64,000 bases of DNA from Hyphomonadaceae bacterium (GCA_022841905.1 JALHQO010000006.1:124001-188000); one strand, 5' to 3'. Shown: positions 8,285 to 16,071, counted from the stretch's first letter. Notes: generated by a model from the sequence alone, not told the origin. Translations and numbers: made by a program.

Positions 8285-8396
8285 CGCCTGATTTGGCCCC
8301 TGCCGTTGCGAGCGGGCGAGAATGCCCCCAAAATGTGGCCAGTTTCTAACCGGTCCGGCGTTAACACCGTTAGCGCAGGTCCTTTTGAGGTGATTC

Positions 8397-9002
8397 GTGG
8401 TGCGCCCGGAGAGCAGTGACATCGGCGAGCGGGCGGACGCCGCAGCCGAACTGCGCCGCCAGGCCGCCGGGATCGCGCCGCCGCGCACCATCGCCCTGGT
8501 CGGCCTGATGGGGGCGGGCAAGACCACGATCGGGCGGCGCCTCGCCAGCGCGCTGGAGTTGCCGTTCGTCGACGCTGACGACGCCATTGTCGCCGCCGCC
8601 GGCCAATCGATCGAGGATATCTTCGCCGATCGTGGCGAGTGCGAGTTTCGCCGCGGCGAGCGCAATGTCATCGCGCGTTTGCTCGCAGGGCCCGTTCACG
8701 TGCTGGCCACTGGCGGCGGCGCTTTCGTCAATCCGCAGACGCGCGCGCTGATGAAGGAGCGCGCCATCTCGATCTGGCTGAAAGCCCCGCTCGACGTGCT
8801 GATGAAGCGCGTCACCAAGCGCGATCATCGCCCGCTGCTGAAAGAAGACGATCCGCAAGCGGTGATGGAGCGGCTGATCGAAGAGCGCTATCCGCTTTAC
8901 GCCGAAGCCGATCTCACCATCGAATCCGGCGCCGGCCCCCATAACTCAGCCGTCAGCGCTATCCTCGACGCGCTGCGTGCGCATTTATCCAAGAGCGAAT
9001 GA
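8397..9002 (+). CDS. aroK: Shikimate kinase
   Basis: A 201-residue enzyme that phosphorylates shikimate with ATP in the chorismate pathway. The Walker A loop GLMGAGKTT lies at about residues 36-44. A DADD shikimate-binding motif is near residue 60, FRRGE near 84, the GGGAF loop near 104, and the lid region RDHRPLL near 142. About 25 extra residues precede the core, as in many alphaproteobacteria. GTG 8397 was chosen because GAGG lies six bases upstream. It overlaps aroB by four bases, making aroK-aroB-CBS protein a tight operon. Confidence 0.95.
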   Translation: MVRPESSDIGERADAAAELRRQAAGIAPPRTIALVGLMGAGKTTIGRRLASALELPFVDADDAIVAAAGQSIEDIFADRGECEFRRGERNVIARLLAGPVHVLATGGGAFVNPQTRALMKERAISIWLKAPLDVLMKRVTKRDHRPLLKEDDPQAVMERLIEERYPLYAEADLTIESGAGPHNSAVSAILDALRAHLSKSE

Positions 9003-10105
9003 CCCAAACCATCCCTGTCCGACTCGCCGCGCGTTCTTATGACATGCATATCGGCCACGGCCTGCTGGCGCGCGCTGGCGACCTGATCGCGCCGTTTGCG
9101 CCGAGCGGGCGCGTGTTTGTGGTGACCGATCGCAACGTAGCTGACGCGCATCTGCAAACATTGATCGCAGGTCTTGGCCGCCTCGATACGCGCAACGTCT
9201 TCGTGCTTGAGCCCGGCGAGCAAACCAAAAGCTTCGTCGGCCTCGAACAATTGCTCAGCGCCATGCTCGCCGTCAACATCACGCGGAAAGACCTCGTCAT
9301 CGCCTTCGGCGGCGGCGTGATCGGCGATTTGGCGGGGCTGGCTGCGGGGCTGGTGAAACGCGGCGTCGATTTCGTGCAGATACCGACGACTTTGCTGGCG
9401 CAGGTGGACTCCTCAGTCGGCGGCAAAACCGCGATCGATACGCCAGAGGGCAAGAACCTCGTCGGCCTCATCCATCAGCCGCGCTTGGTGCTGGCCGATA
9501 CCGATGTGCTCTCCACGCTGCCGATGCGCGAGCGCCGGGCGGGCTATGCGGAGATCGTCAAAGCCGGGCTGATCGCGGATGCGGCGTACTTCGCCTGGTG
9601 CGAAGCCAACGCCGCCGCTATCCTCGATAACGACCGCGACGCGCTCACCCACGCCATCACCACCGCCGTCGCCTTTAAGGCCGGCGTTGTCGCGCGCGAC
9701 GAGACGGAGCAGGGCGAGCGGGCGCTGCTCAATCTCGGCCACACCTTCGCGCATGCGCTGGAAGCGCACGGCGGCTACAGCGCAGACCTGTTGCACGGCG
9801 AAGCCGTGGCCGCCGGCATCAGCCTCGCCTTCAAGCTCTCGGCCCAACTCGGCCATTGCGCGCCAGCCGACGCAGAGCGCGTCGCCCGCCATCTCAACGC
9901 CGCCGGCTTCATCACCGATCTCCGCCAACTTCCTGGCGCGCCGTTCAGCGCAGAAGCGCTTCTCTCCCTCATTGCCAGCGACAAGAAAGCCGAAGCGGGC
10001 CGGCTCACCTTCATCCTCGCGCGCGCCATCGGCGGCGCTTTCATTGACAAGGACACGCCAGCAGACGCCGTCCGCGCGCTTCTGCAAGCAGAAACACAAA
10101 CATGA
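8999..10105 (+). CDS. aroB: 3-dehydroquinate synthase
   Basis: A 368-residue enzyme making 3-dehydroquinate from DAHP, using NAD and a divalent metal. Visible signatures include the NAD-binding GGGVIGDLAGLAAG, the PTTLLAQVDSSVGGKTAID substrate loop, KNLVGLIHQP, and the metal-ligand segments RAGYAEIVKAG and NLGHTFAHALE plus LLHGEAVAAG. The length is typical. It overlaps aroK (ATGA) and the next gene (ATGA). Having two steps of aromatic synthesis coupled in one transcript is the usual alphaproteobacterial arrangement. Confidence 0.96.
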   Translation: MTQTIPVRLAARSYDMHIGHGLLARAGDLIAPFAPSGRVFVVTDRNVADAHLQTLIAGLGRLDTRNVFVLEPGEQTKSFVGLEQLLSAMLAVNITRKDLVIAFGGGVIGDLAGLAAGLVKRGVDFVQIPTTLLAQVDSSVGGKTAIDTPEGKNLVGLIHQPRLVLADTDVLSTLPMRERRAGYAEIVKAGLIADAAYFAWCEANAAAILDNDRDALTHAITTAVAFKAGVVARDETEQGERALLNLGHTFAHALEAHGGYSADLLHGEAVAAGISLAFKLSAQLGHCAPADAERVARHLNAAGFITDLRQLPGAPFSAEALLSLIASDKKAEAGRLTFILARAIGGAFIDKDTPADAVRALLQAETQT

Positions 10106-11391
10106 TGACCACCTCGCTCATTGCCGCGGCCCTCGTGATCGTTGGCCTCATCCTGCTCAACGCGTTTTTCTCCGCCGCCGAAACCGCGCTCACCGGCGCC
10201 TCGCGCGCGCGCATGGCGACGTTGGAGCGTGAGGGCGACAAGAAAGCCGCGCGCGTCAACAAGCTCAACGAAAACCGCGAGCGCATGATCGGCGCGGTGC
10301 TGCTCGGCGCCAACCTCGTGCAAGTTCTCGCCTCCGCCATTTCGGCCAGCATTTTTGCGAGCCTCTACGGCGATCTGGCGCCCCTCATCACAGCCATTGT
10401 GCTGACGCCGCTGCTGCTGATCTTCGGCGAGGTTGGCCCCAAGACGCTCGCCATCACCGGCGCCGACAATATCGCGCGCAACGTGGCGCTTCCCGTTCAG
10501 TGGATGGTGCGCTTCCTCGCGCCGATCGTGGCGGCGGTGCAGTGGATCGTGAACAATGGCTTGAAGCTCTTTGGCGTGCGCGTCGATGAGAGCGTCGACG
10601 TGCTGACAGCCGCGCGCGCCGAAATCGGCGGCACCATCGAGATGCACGCGGAAGAGGGCGGCGTCGAGGCCGAGCAGCGCCATCGCTTGCTCGGCGCGCT
10701 CGATCTCTCAGAGCTCACCATCGCCGACGTGATGATCCATCGCAAATCGATCCGCTCGCTCGATATCGATCTGCCGCCGCGCGAGATCATCGCCCAGGCG
10801 ATGTCATCCCCGCACACGCGCCTGCCGCTCTGGCAGAACGAGCCCGACAACATCGTCGGCATCCTGCACGCGCGCGATCTCTTGCGCGCCATTTCCGAGC
10901 ACGGCCGCGACGGTTTCGACGTCAACGACGTCAAGCGCACGCCCTGGTTCACGCCGATGCAGACGAGCGCTGAAGATCAGCTCGCCGAATTCCTGCGCCG
11001 CCGCGAACACTTCGCCATCGTGGTGGACGAGTACGGCGCGCTCATGGGCCTTGTGACGCTCGAAGACATTCTGGAAGAGATCGTCGGCGACATTAAAGAC
11101 GAGCACGACATCGCCATCCAAGGCGTGCGCCCGCAGCCCGACGGCAGCGTCAATGTCGACGGCACGGTGCCGATCCGCGATCTCAACCGCATGATGAATT
11201 GGGATCTGCCCGACGAAGAAGCCGTCACCATCGCCGGCCTCGTCATCCACGAAGCCCAAGCCATCCCCGACCCCGGCCAACGCTTCGCCTTCCACGGCTA
11301 TCGCTTCCAAGTCCTCCGCCGCCAGCGCAACCAGCTGACGGCGCTACGGGTGGAGCGCGAGATGGAGGATGAGGGGATGGAGGGTGGTTAG
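10102..11391 (+). CDS. CNNM/HlyC-CorC family membrane protein with CBS pair
   Basis: A 429-residue protein. The N-terminal CNNM (DUF21) transmembrane domain (about residues 1-185) contains LNAFFSAAETALTGASRARM and the LIFGEVGPKTLA motif. A tandem CBS pair follows (about 205-335; VMIHRKSIRSLDID and GLVTLEDILEEIVGDI), then the CorC/HlyC transporter-associated domain (about 345-425). Family members are tied to Mg2+/Co2+ transport or resistance; old 'hemolysin' names are misleading. It overlaps aroB by four bases and closes the aroK-aroB operon, as in many related genomes. Confidence 0.9.
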   Translation: MMTTSLIAAALVIVGLILLNAFFSAAETALTGASRARMATLEREGDKKAARVNKLNENRERMIGAVLLGANLVQVLASAISASIFASLYGDLAPLITAIVLTPLLLIFGEVGPKTLAITGADNIARNVALPVQWMVRFLAPIVAAVQWIVNNGLKLFGVRVDESVDVLTAARAEIGGTIEMHAEEGGVEAEQRHRLLGALDLSELTIADVMIHRKSIRSLDIDLPPREIIAQAMSSPHTRLPLWQNEPDNIVGILHARDLLRAISEHGRDGFDVNDVKRTPWFTPMQTSAEDQLAEFLRRREHFAIVVDEYGALMGLVTLEDILEEIVGDIKDEHDIAIQGVRPQPDGSVNVDGTVPIRDLNRMMNWDLPDEEAVTIAGLVIHEAQAIPDPGQRFAFHGYRFQVLRRQRNQLTALRVEREMEDEGMEGG

Positions 11392-11473
11392 GAGCGAGCT
11401 CGGCGTAGCTTACCACCATGATCACCGGTCACGTCTACATGCGCTGGGATGATTTTGAGGTTGAAGCGTTCCG

Positions 11474-12259
11474 CTACGCTCCTCGACATCTTGAGGCGTT
11501 GGAGCGTTTTGGCGCGAGCTGTATACCCCAAAGTGTAATTATAGAGCACGTCCTAACGTCGAGTTCCTGGATGCGATCGAACATCTGAACGAATTCGAGG
11601 TTCGCCAAAACCACGCTGTTTAGCGTCAAATGCGTTGCGTTGCGAAACACCGGAATATCCTCCGCTGCTATAGTGCAGCGCTTGACCTCAACGCTCTTCA
11701 GCTTGGTAGAACCGCTGAGGTCAGGGATTTTTCCTATTACTGCACCTTCGATGCTGATGTGGCTAAGGGAGGGCCAGTTCACTTTTTGGGGAAACGACAT
11801 GGGCGCGCGATTCCCGTAACCACTCGAGAGTTCAATACTGCGAAGGTTCGGCAGGTCGGCAAGCGCGGATACGTCAATAGATCCATTCGCATCAATCTCG
11901 ATTGCCTCGAGTTGCCGCAGACTTCCGATTGCGCTGAGATCCATTTGGTTCTTCGCGAATATCGTCAGACGCCGAAGCTCGGTCAACGATCGAAGTGACG
12001 CCGCGTCCTGCATCGTCGTGCGCGTTTCCCATCGCTGCCCGAGTGTTAGGGTTCGCACGTAGGGTGCTGCGTCGCCGGGCACAGTTTCGCCACGCATAAC
12101 CAAATCTTGAATCTCGCTTTCGGTCCAAATGCGTTCAGGGTCCTTCCTGTTTGTTTCGGCAGTGCCGAAATAGCGATTGGCCGTTGTTTGAATAACTTCA
12201 AACGCCTTCAATGCTGCGTTCTTCGCCGTCGTGAAGATTGACTCGGCGGCCCGTCGCAC
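11474..12259 (-). CDS. Leucine-rich-repeat half of a frameshifted gene
   Basis: 261 residues from a GTG that is probably not the true start. The frame is open upstream to about 12389 and reads helical sequence (TQIAWLITEAKDVDLRGLG...) that continues the neighbouring 185-residue protein if one A is removed from a six-A run. Residues about 70-240 are short leucine-rich repeats of internalin-like spacing (LRSLTELRRLTIF, IGSLRQLEAIEID, LADLPNLRSIELS, STKLKSVEV). It lacks a signal peptide, so the whole protein may be cytoplasmic. Composition is visibly more AT-rich than neighbours, suggesting horizontal acquisition. The function is unknown; LRRs imply a protein-binding role. Confidence 0.6.
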   Translation of the reverse strand: MRRAAESIFTTAKNAALKAFEVIQTTANRYFGTAETNRKDPERIWTESEIQDLVMRGETVPGDAAPYVRTLTLGQRWETRTTMQDAASLRSLTELRRLTIFAKNQMDLSAIGSLRQLEAIEIDANGSIDVSALADLPNLRSIELSSGYGNRAPMSFPQKVNWPSLSHISIEGAVIGKIPDLSGSTKLKSVEVKRCTIAAEDIPVFRNATHLTLNSVVLANLEFVQMFDRIQELDVRTCSIITLWGIQLAPKRSNASRCRGA

Positions 12260-12344
12260 GTCCCGCGAGAGCTCTTTTATTACGGTGATACTGTCATTAA
12301 TGATGCGCGCGATCCCTGCGATCGCCGTCCCCAGACCTCTGAGA

Positions 12345-12902
12345 TCAACGTCCTTTGCTTCCGTGATCAGCCAGGCAATCTGTGTTTTGATTTTTTATGG
12401 ATTTGATGTTGAGCGACACTAATGAGATTTGTTGCACCTTCGGGCCATCGATCGCTGACTTGATTTGGGTGAGATAGCCCTTGATGTCAGAAAGCTCGGC
12501 TGCGATTGTTGTGGTCTCGATCGTCTCGGTCCGAATTGTCGCGATTTCCCGACCAGCGGCCCGGAGTCCAAGCTGAGCTGCCAACTGCTCAGTGCCCACA
12601 ATCGCATCGCGCAAGTTATTGACCGCCGCATCAATTCTCAAGTGAGAGTGAGAGGCGTCATCGAGATTGACTGTCGGACGATAGCTCAGGCTGTAGCAAG
12701 CAACGAGGTTGTCGCGCAGCTCGTCAACACTGGATCCGATCGCCGCGACTGATGCGTCGCAGAACGCTTCGATCCGTCGACTTTCATGCGGCTCAAGGGC
12801 TTCATTGCTCTCGGCGATTGTCTTGCGCACGCGTTCGACGGCGTTGTCGATTTCCGCAATGCGAGCCGCCAAGTCTCTTGGAACTTGTTGTTGCTGAGCC
12901 AT
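12345..12902 (-). CDS. N-terminal helical/coiled-coil half of the frameshifted LRR gene
   Basis: 185 residues: a charged, mostly helical N-terminus (DLAARIAEIDNAVERVRKTIAESNEAL...), a central part with helix-breaking 'SYRPTVNLDDASHSH', then a Thr/Ile-rich coiled coil (ATIRTETIETTTIAAELSDIKGYLTQI). The last 18 or so residues are read in the wrong frame after the A run at 12391-12396. Correcting one base joins it to the leucine-rich-repeat part as one 475-residue protein. No known domain was recognised. Its GC content is lower than that of its neighbours. The start ATG follows no strong ribosome site. Confidence 0.6.
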   Translation of the reverse strand: MAQQQQVPRDLAARIAEIDNAVERVRKTIAESNEALEPHESRRIEAFCDASVAAIGSSVDELRDNLVACYSLSYRPTVNLDDASHSHLRIDAAVNNLRDAIVGTEQLAAQLGLRAAGREIATIRTETIETTTIAAELSDIKGYLTQIKSAIDGPKVQQISLVSLNIKSIKNQNTDCLADHGSKGR

Positions 12903-13531
12903 CCAGATTCAATGGCAGCAACAACTAATCGATTTCATACCCTGAGGAAACACCACCTTTGTGGTCGAAACGATGCGCGTGCGCATGCTCGAAAGAGCGC
13001 CGTCCTAGTCCAGAACAGCATTTAACACCTTCTATCCGGCGCTTCTCCGTCGCAACCCCTTGAATCCCAAAGCCCCACAAAAAATCTATCCGCCCCCTGG
13101 CAAGCGGCCGCATACTGCGTGCATCGCTCCGCTGGAGAGCAGTTGGTGCCCTGTTCGAACCGATGCGATGAGCGATGTGATGGAGCGTGAAGGCGTTGGT
13201 GTTTCTCTCCGTACGTGACGAGAGAAGGCGAGGCCCGGACTGGACAGACCCCTTGGACTGATCCGCGCCGCGTAACGCAGCAACGTCAAAGCCCGCGGGG
13301 TAGCAACCGCGTGGAGACCCGGGGACCTGTCGCGCTCGAATCGCGCAGACCCGCACGCCGGCGGCGATCTCGCCAGAGGAGTGAAAAACCTCCTTGTGCA
13401 GAGCCGTTGGAAGTCAATCACGGGACGCGGTGAAACGCGTTTGGACGCTCGCAAGAGCGTGATTGTTTAGGCGCGCTTCCCCGCGTCCCCCGCTCTCCGA
13501 ATTTTGAGGCGAAAGCCAACAAGGATGACGC
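12903..13531. other. 630-base gap with no supported protein gene; structured segment in its right half
   Basis: Between the LRR gene start and a small plus-strand gene. Open frames occur on the minus strand (12925-13356 and 13086-13454), but they overlap each other, are rich in Arg/Ser/Pro, and lack ribosome sites. The left part (12903-13080) shows nothing distinctive apart from the promoter region the LRR gene needs. The right part holds a series of hairpins (see 13294-13465). Confidence 0.5.
13294..13465 (+). ncRNA. Candidate structured RNA (cluster of hairpins)
   Basis: Five successive stems can be drawn: 13294-13298 with 13307-13311; 13363-13366 with 13371-13374; 13377-13381 with 13390-13394; 13425-13429 with 13436-13440 (GTGAAA loop); and 13445-13450 with 13455-13460 closed by a GCAA (GNRA) tetraloop. 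The last two are enclosed by CAATC(AC) at 13415-13421 and (GT)GATTG at 13459-13465, forming a three-way junction. It does not match what I know of tmRNA, RNase P, SRP or 6S RNA. The strand is a guess from the GNRA loop. Confidence 0.3.
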
Positions 13532-13708
13532 ATGTCTGAAATGAACACGAGAACCCTCCTCGCCCTTGATGGGCGAGGTGGCCGCGAAGCGGTCGGAGTG
13601 GGTGGCGGCGCGGTGCGCCGCGAAGCCCACGCTGTCACCCACTCAGTCATCGCGCTGTCGCGCGCTGACAGCTCGCCCATCGAGGGCGAGCAGGAGGTGC
13701 GCGCATGA
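13532..13708 (+). CDS. 58-residue small protein spanning a palindromic element (uncertain)
   Basis: ATG 13532 has AAGGA seven bases upstream and the frame stops at TGA 13706-13708, overlapping the ATG of the next gene (ATGA). Residues about 9-55 are encoded entirely by a 141-base palindromic repeat, giving low-complexity Gly/Arg/Ala sequence ending PIEGEQEVRA. It is either a genuine leader peptide coupled to the next gene, or a repeat that happened to land in frame. No family was recognised. Confidence 0.35.
   Translation: MSEMNTRTLLALDGRGGREAVGVGGGAVRREAHAVTHSVIALSRADSSPIEGEQEVRA
13556..13696. repeat. 141-base palindromic intergenic element (copy A)
   Basis: The left arm CTCCT-CGCCC-T-TGATGGGCGAG (from 13556) matches the reverse complement of the right arm (13672-13696) with a 3-base gap and one mismatch. 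Smaller hairpins sit inside (CCGCGAAGCGG; GTGGG...CCCAC around 13600-13630). It looks like the REP/RPE-type elements common between genes in Caulobacterales. Confidence 0.7.
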
Positions 13709-14094
13709 GCGACAATCCCCGCGACAAAGCCGAACAGGCTTTGAAGCAAGCGCAGCGCGCCGTGCGCAACGGCGATCTTGTGCAAGCGGAGCGTTGGACG
13801 AAAGTCAGTGAGCGGCTCGTCGACGCCGCCGCGCGCTTGGCGCAGACACCGCAGCAGATGGATGACCTCGAGAACGAAGAAGCGCGCCGGGCCGAATTGC
13901 GCCGGCGCCTGGCGCTGTTTGCGCAAGCGGACGCCGAGATTCAGCAATGGGAGCGCGAGTTTGAGACCTACGAGGCCGCGCTCGCCGCAAGCCTCGCCAA
14001 CAACACCGAGCCGCCCGCGCCGCTGCGTCCGCATCCGGCCGGCCCGCTTGGGCAGGAGGAATACATGAAGGAGATTCTCATCGGAGACAGGTAA
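13705..14094 (+). CDS. Small coiled-coil protein of unknown function
   Basis: A 129-residue acidic/basic helical protein. Residues 5-60 look TPR-like or coiled-coil (KAEQALKQAQRAVRNGDLVQAERWTKVSERLVDAAARLA), residues 60-110 are a second charged helix, and the tail is Pro-rich, ending YMKEILIGDR. GGAGG lies about eight bases upstream, and the start overlaps the preceding 58-codon frame by ATGA. A palindromic element starts at its stop codon. There is no signal peptide or membrane segment, and no family was recognised. It lies in the atypical 11.4-14.2 kb stretch but has normal high GC itself. Confidence 0.6.
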   Translation: MSDNPRDKAEQALKQAQRAVRNGDLVQAERWTKVSERLVDAAARLAQTPQQMDDLENEEARRAELRRRLALFAQADAEIQQWEREFETYEAALAASLANNTEPPAPLRPHPAGPLGQEEYMKEILIGDR

Positions 14095-14193
14095 AGTCTG
14101 GACCGCCGGCGCCCCCGCCGGCATGGCTGCAAACGCTCAGGCGCTGGCGTGTTTGAATGAAGAAGCCGGCGAGGGCGCCGGCGGTCCAGACTT
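14094..14193. repeat. 100-base palindromic element between convergent genes (copy B)
   Basis: About 29 bases at the left (14094 onward: AAGTCTGGACCGCCGGCGCC...) pair almost perfectly with the right arm ending at 14193 (...GGCGCCGGCGGTCCAGACTT), around a 40-base centre. It fills the space between the stop of the coiled-coil gene and the stop of cheR, so it could act as a bidirectional terminator. Confidence 0.75.
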
Positions 14194-14196
14194 GGA

Positions 14197-15024
14197 TTAA
14201 GCGACAGCCGCGATCCGTTGCGCGGCGCTGCGCGTCACAACGCCATCGCGCAGCACAAGGCTCTCGCAACCGGTGGGCAAGCTTTCGCCGGCGCCGAGCA
14301 GGATGGCGCCTTCGGGCGCGAGCGCGTCGGTCAGGCGGTTGACGATCTCGGCGCGCGTCTCGGGTGCAAAGGCGTTGAGCACATGGGCGAGCAGGATGAT
14401 GTCGAACTGGCCGAGGCCGCCCGGGTGCTTCATCAGATTGTGCGTCTCGAACTTCACCGCCGCGCGCAGGCGATCGGAAATGCGCCACAGATCGCCGGAC
14501 TTTTCAAAGTGCGCGATCAGCTTGCGGATGGGCAGGCCGCGCTGCACTTCGAATTGCGTGTAGAGGCCGCTGCGGGCTTTATCGAGCAGCTTTTCGGCAA
14601 AGTCGGCGCCGACAATCTCGACAGCGGCGGCAACGCCCTCGTCGCGCATCTCGTCGACGATCATGGCGATCGAGTAGGGCTCTTGGCCGGTCGAGCAGCC
14701 GGCGCACAAGATGCGCACGCGCTCATGGCCGCGGCGCTTGATGGCGGCGGGAAGGAGGTCGGCGCGGAGTTTTTGGAAGTTGGCTTTGTCTCTGAAGAAG
14801 CGCGTATCGCTTTGCGCTAGCGCTTCAGTGATGGCGAGCCACAGCGCGCCGTCTGGTCTGATGCGCGCGGCGGAGATGAGTTCGGTCACGGTCGCAAAGC
14901 CTTCGCGGCGCGCCAGCGGCGTCAAGCGGATCTCGGCCGGCCCGGCAACGTCGCGCGAAAGCACCGCGCCCGAGCGCGACTTCACTTCACGCGCAACAAG
15001 CGCAAACTCGGCGTCGTTCAACAT
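14197..15024 (-). CDS. cheR: CheR-type protein-glutamate methyltransferase
   Basis: A 275-residue protein with a CheR_N helical domain (about 1-70) and a SAM-dependent methyltransferase domain (about 85-265). DTRFFRDKANF corresponds to the CheR 'ETxFFRd' block; ILCAGCSTGQEPYSIAM is the SAM-binding loop; HNLMKHP and FDIILLAHVLNAF are later motifs. CheR methylates glutamates on chemoreceptors. No receptor, CheA or CheW is present here. It is the third gene of the chpT-receiver-cheR operon, starting in a 1-nt overlap (TGATG) with the receiver. A linked cheR may serve cell-cycle or motility signalling; this is inference. Confidence 0.9.
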   Translation of the reverse strand: MLNDAEFALVAREVKSRSGAVLSRDVAGPAEIRLTPLARREGFATVTELISAARIRPDGALWLAITEALAQSDTRFFRDKANFQKLRADLLPAAIKRRGHERVRILCAGCSTGQEPYSIAMIVDEMRDEGVAAAVEIVGADFAEKLLDKARSGLYTQFEVQRGLPIRKLIAHFEKSGDLWRISDRLRAAVKFETHNLMKHPGGLGQFDIILLAHVLNAFAPETRAEIVNRLTDALAPEGAILLGAGESLPTGCESLVLRDGVVTRSAAQRIAAVA

Positions 15025-15389
15025 CAGATGAGGCCCGCCTCGGCAAACTTGGAGTGCAGAATATCGCCGTCGAACGGCTTCATCATATACTCGTCGGCGC
15101 CCGCTTTCAGCGCCTCGGAGATGCGCTCGACGTCATTCTCTGTGGTGCAGAACACAACAGTCGGCTTGTCGCCGCCGGGCTCTTGGCGAAGCTGGCGCAG
15201 AAAATCGATGCCGCTCATCACAGGCATGGTCCAATCGAGCAGGATCGCCTCAGGCATCTGTCGTCTGCACGCTTGCAGCGCTTCGAGGCCGTCGGCGGCT
15301 TCCTCGATCTCGAAGCGCATGTCTTCGAGAATGCGCCGCGCCACTTTGCGGATCACGCGGCTGTCGTCGACGACAAGGCAGCGTCTCAT
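15024..15389 (-). CDS. CheY-like single-domain response regulator
   Basis: A 121-residue receiver with no output domain. The acidic pair is Asp8-Asp9 (VVDDS), the phosphoacceptor is Asp52 (ILLDWTMPVMSG), the switch threonines sit in FCTTEND, and Lys104 is in YMMKPFD. All residues for phosphorylation are intact. It lies between chpT (64 bases upstream) and cheR (1-nt overlap), so a phosphoryl group may come from a ChpT- or CheA-type source. The same gene order is known in Caulobacter relatives. Confidence 0.92.
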   Translation of the reverse strand: MRRCLVVDDSRVIRKVARRILEDMRFEIEEAADGLEALQACRRQMPEAILLDWTMPVMSGIDFLRQLRQEPGGDKPTVVFCTTENDVERISEALKAGADEYMMKPFDGDILHSKFAEAGLI

Positions 15390-15453
15390 GGGAATCAGCT
15401 CCGTCGGATTGAGACGGAACTTTCGGTCGAAAGTATTAAGGCGGTTTAAAGCG

Positions 15454-16071
15454 TCAGAGCTTGAAGGCGGAGGAGCGGGCGATCAGTTCAACTTTCTCTT
15501 CGCTCTCGCGCGCAATCAGCTCGACGCCGCCTTGCAAGGCAAGCAGGGCTGTCAGCGTCGGCTGGATGGTGTGCCCCGAAAGCTCACCCGCGTCCCCGCG
15601 CAGCGCTGCGGCCGTGGCCTCACGCAGCTTAGCGCGCGGTCCTTTCGCCGTGACAATGACTTCGCCGGTCGCCCCCGTCACCTCAACCGTGCCGCCCCGC
15701 GGCAAGCACTCATTGGCGATCAGCAACAAGTTCACGATCACGCGCACCGCCGGCCGCGGCATCGCCACCGGCCCCACGCTCCAAATCAGCTCCGATTTGA
15801 AAACCGAGTACAGCTTCTCCGCAACCGCCCGGCCTTCCTCAATATCGCTATCGCCCTCAGCCATCGCCCCGGCCATGGCGAAGCGGAAGAACTCAAGCTT
15901 CGCCCACGCTTTGCCGACGCCGTTATCAAGCAAAGACAGCGCATCCGGATCGGTTTTGCCATCGCCGGACTTGATCATCTCAAGCCCCTGGATGATCGCG
16001 CTCATCGGCTCGACCATGTCGTGGCAGATGCGCGAGGCGACAAGCGCCGTCAGTCTGGTGTTCTCGATCAT
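15454..16071 (-). CDS. chpT: Histidine phosphotransferase ChpT (CtrA phosphorelay)
   Basis: A 205-residue protein that passes phosphate from the CckA hybrid kinase to CtrA and CpdR. The N-terminal dimerisation/phosphotransfer helix has the acceptor His17 (VASRICHDMVEP, matching the ChpT 'ARLCHDFISP' block). The C-terminal part is a degenerate, ATP-free histidine-kinase-like fold (VIVNLLLIANECLPRGGTVEV... AKGPRAKLR, a ChpT hallmark). ATG 16071 has GGAG six bases upstream; a longer start at 16104 has none. It heads the chpT-receiver-cheR operon and is the strongest marker of the alphaproteobacterial cell-cycle circuit in the window. Confidence 0.9.
   Translation of the reverse strand: MIENTRLTALVASRICHDMVEPMSAIIQGLEMIKSGDGKTDPDALSLLDNGVGKAWAKLEFFRFAMAGAMAEGDSDIEEGRAVAEKLYSVFKSELIWSVGPVAMPRPAVRVIVNLLLIANECLPRGGTVEVTGATGEVIVTAKGPRAKLREATAAALRGDAGELSGHTIQPTLTALLALQGGVELIARESEEKVELIARSSAFKL

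Noticed and set aside
11418-11588. Plus-strand 56-codon frame beginning MITGHVYMRWDDFE after the CBS-protein gene
   Set aside because: No ribosome site, and it overlaps the end of the LRR gene on the other strand. It could be a remnant of a gene cut by insertion of the LRR region, but nothing confirms it.
13153-13161. GTTCGAAC motif resembling a tRNA T-loop
   Set aside because: Flanking bases cannot form the T-stem, acceptor stem or anticodon arm on either strand.
13086-13454. Minus-strand frame of 122 codons in the LRR-side gap, overlapping another of 143 codons (12925-13356)
   Set aside because: They overlap in different frames, are Arg/Ser/Pro-rich, and lack ribosome sites. The same DNA forms a series of hairpins.
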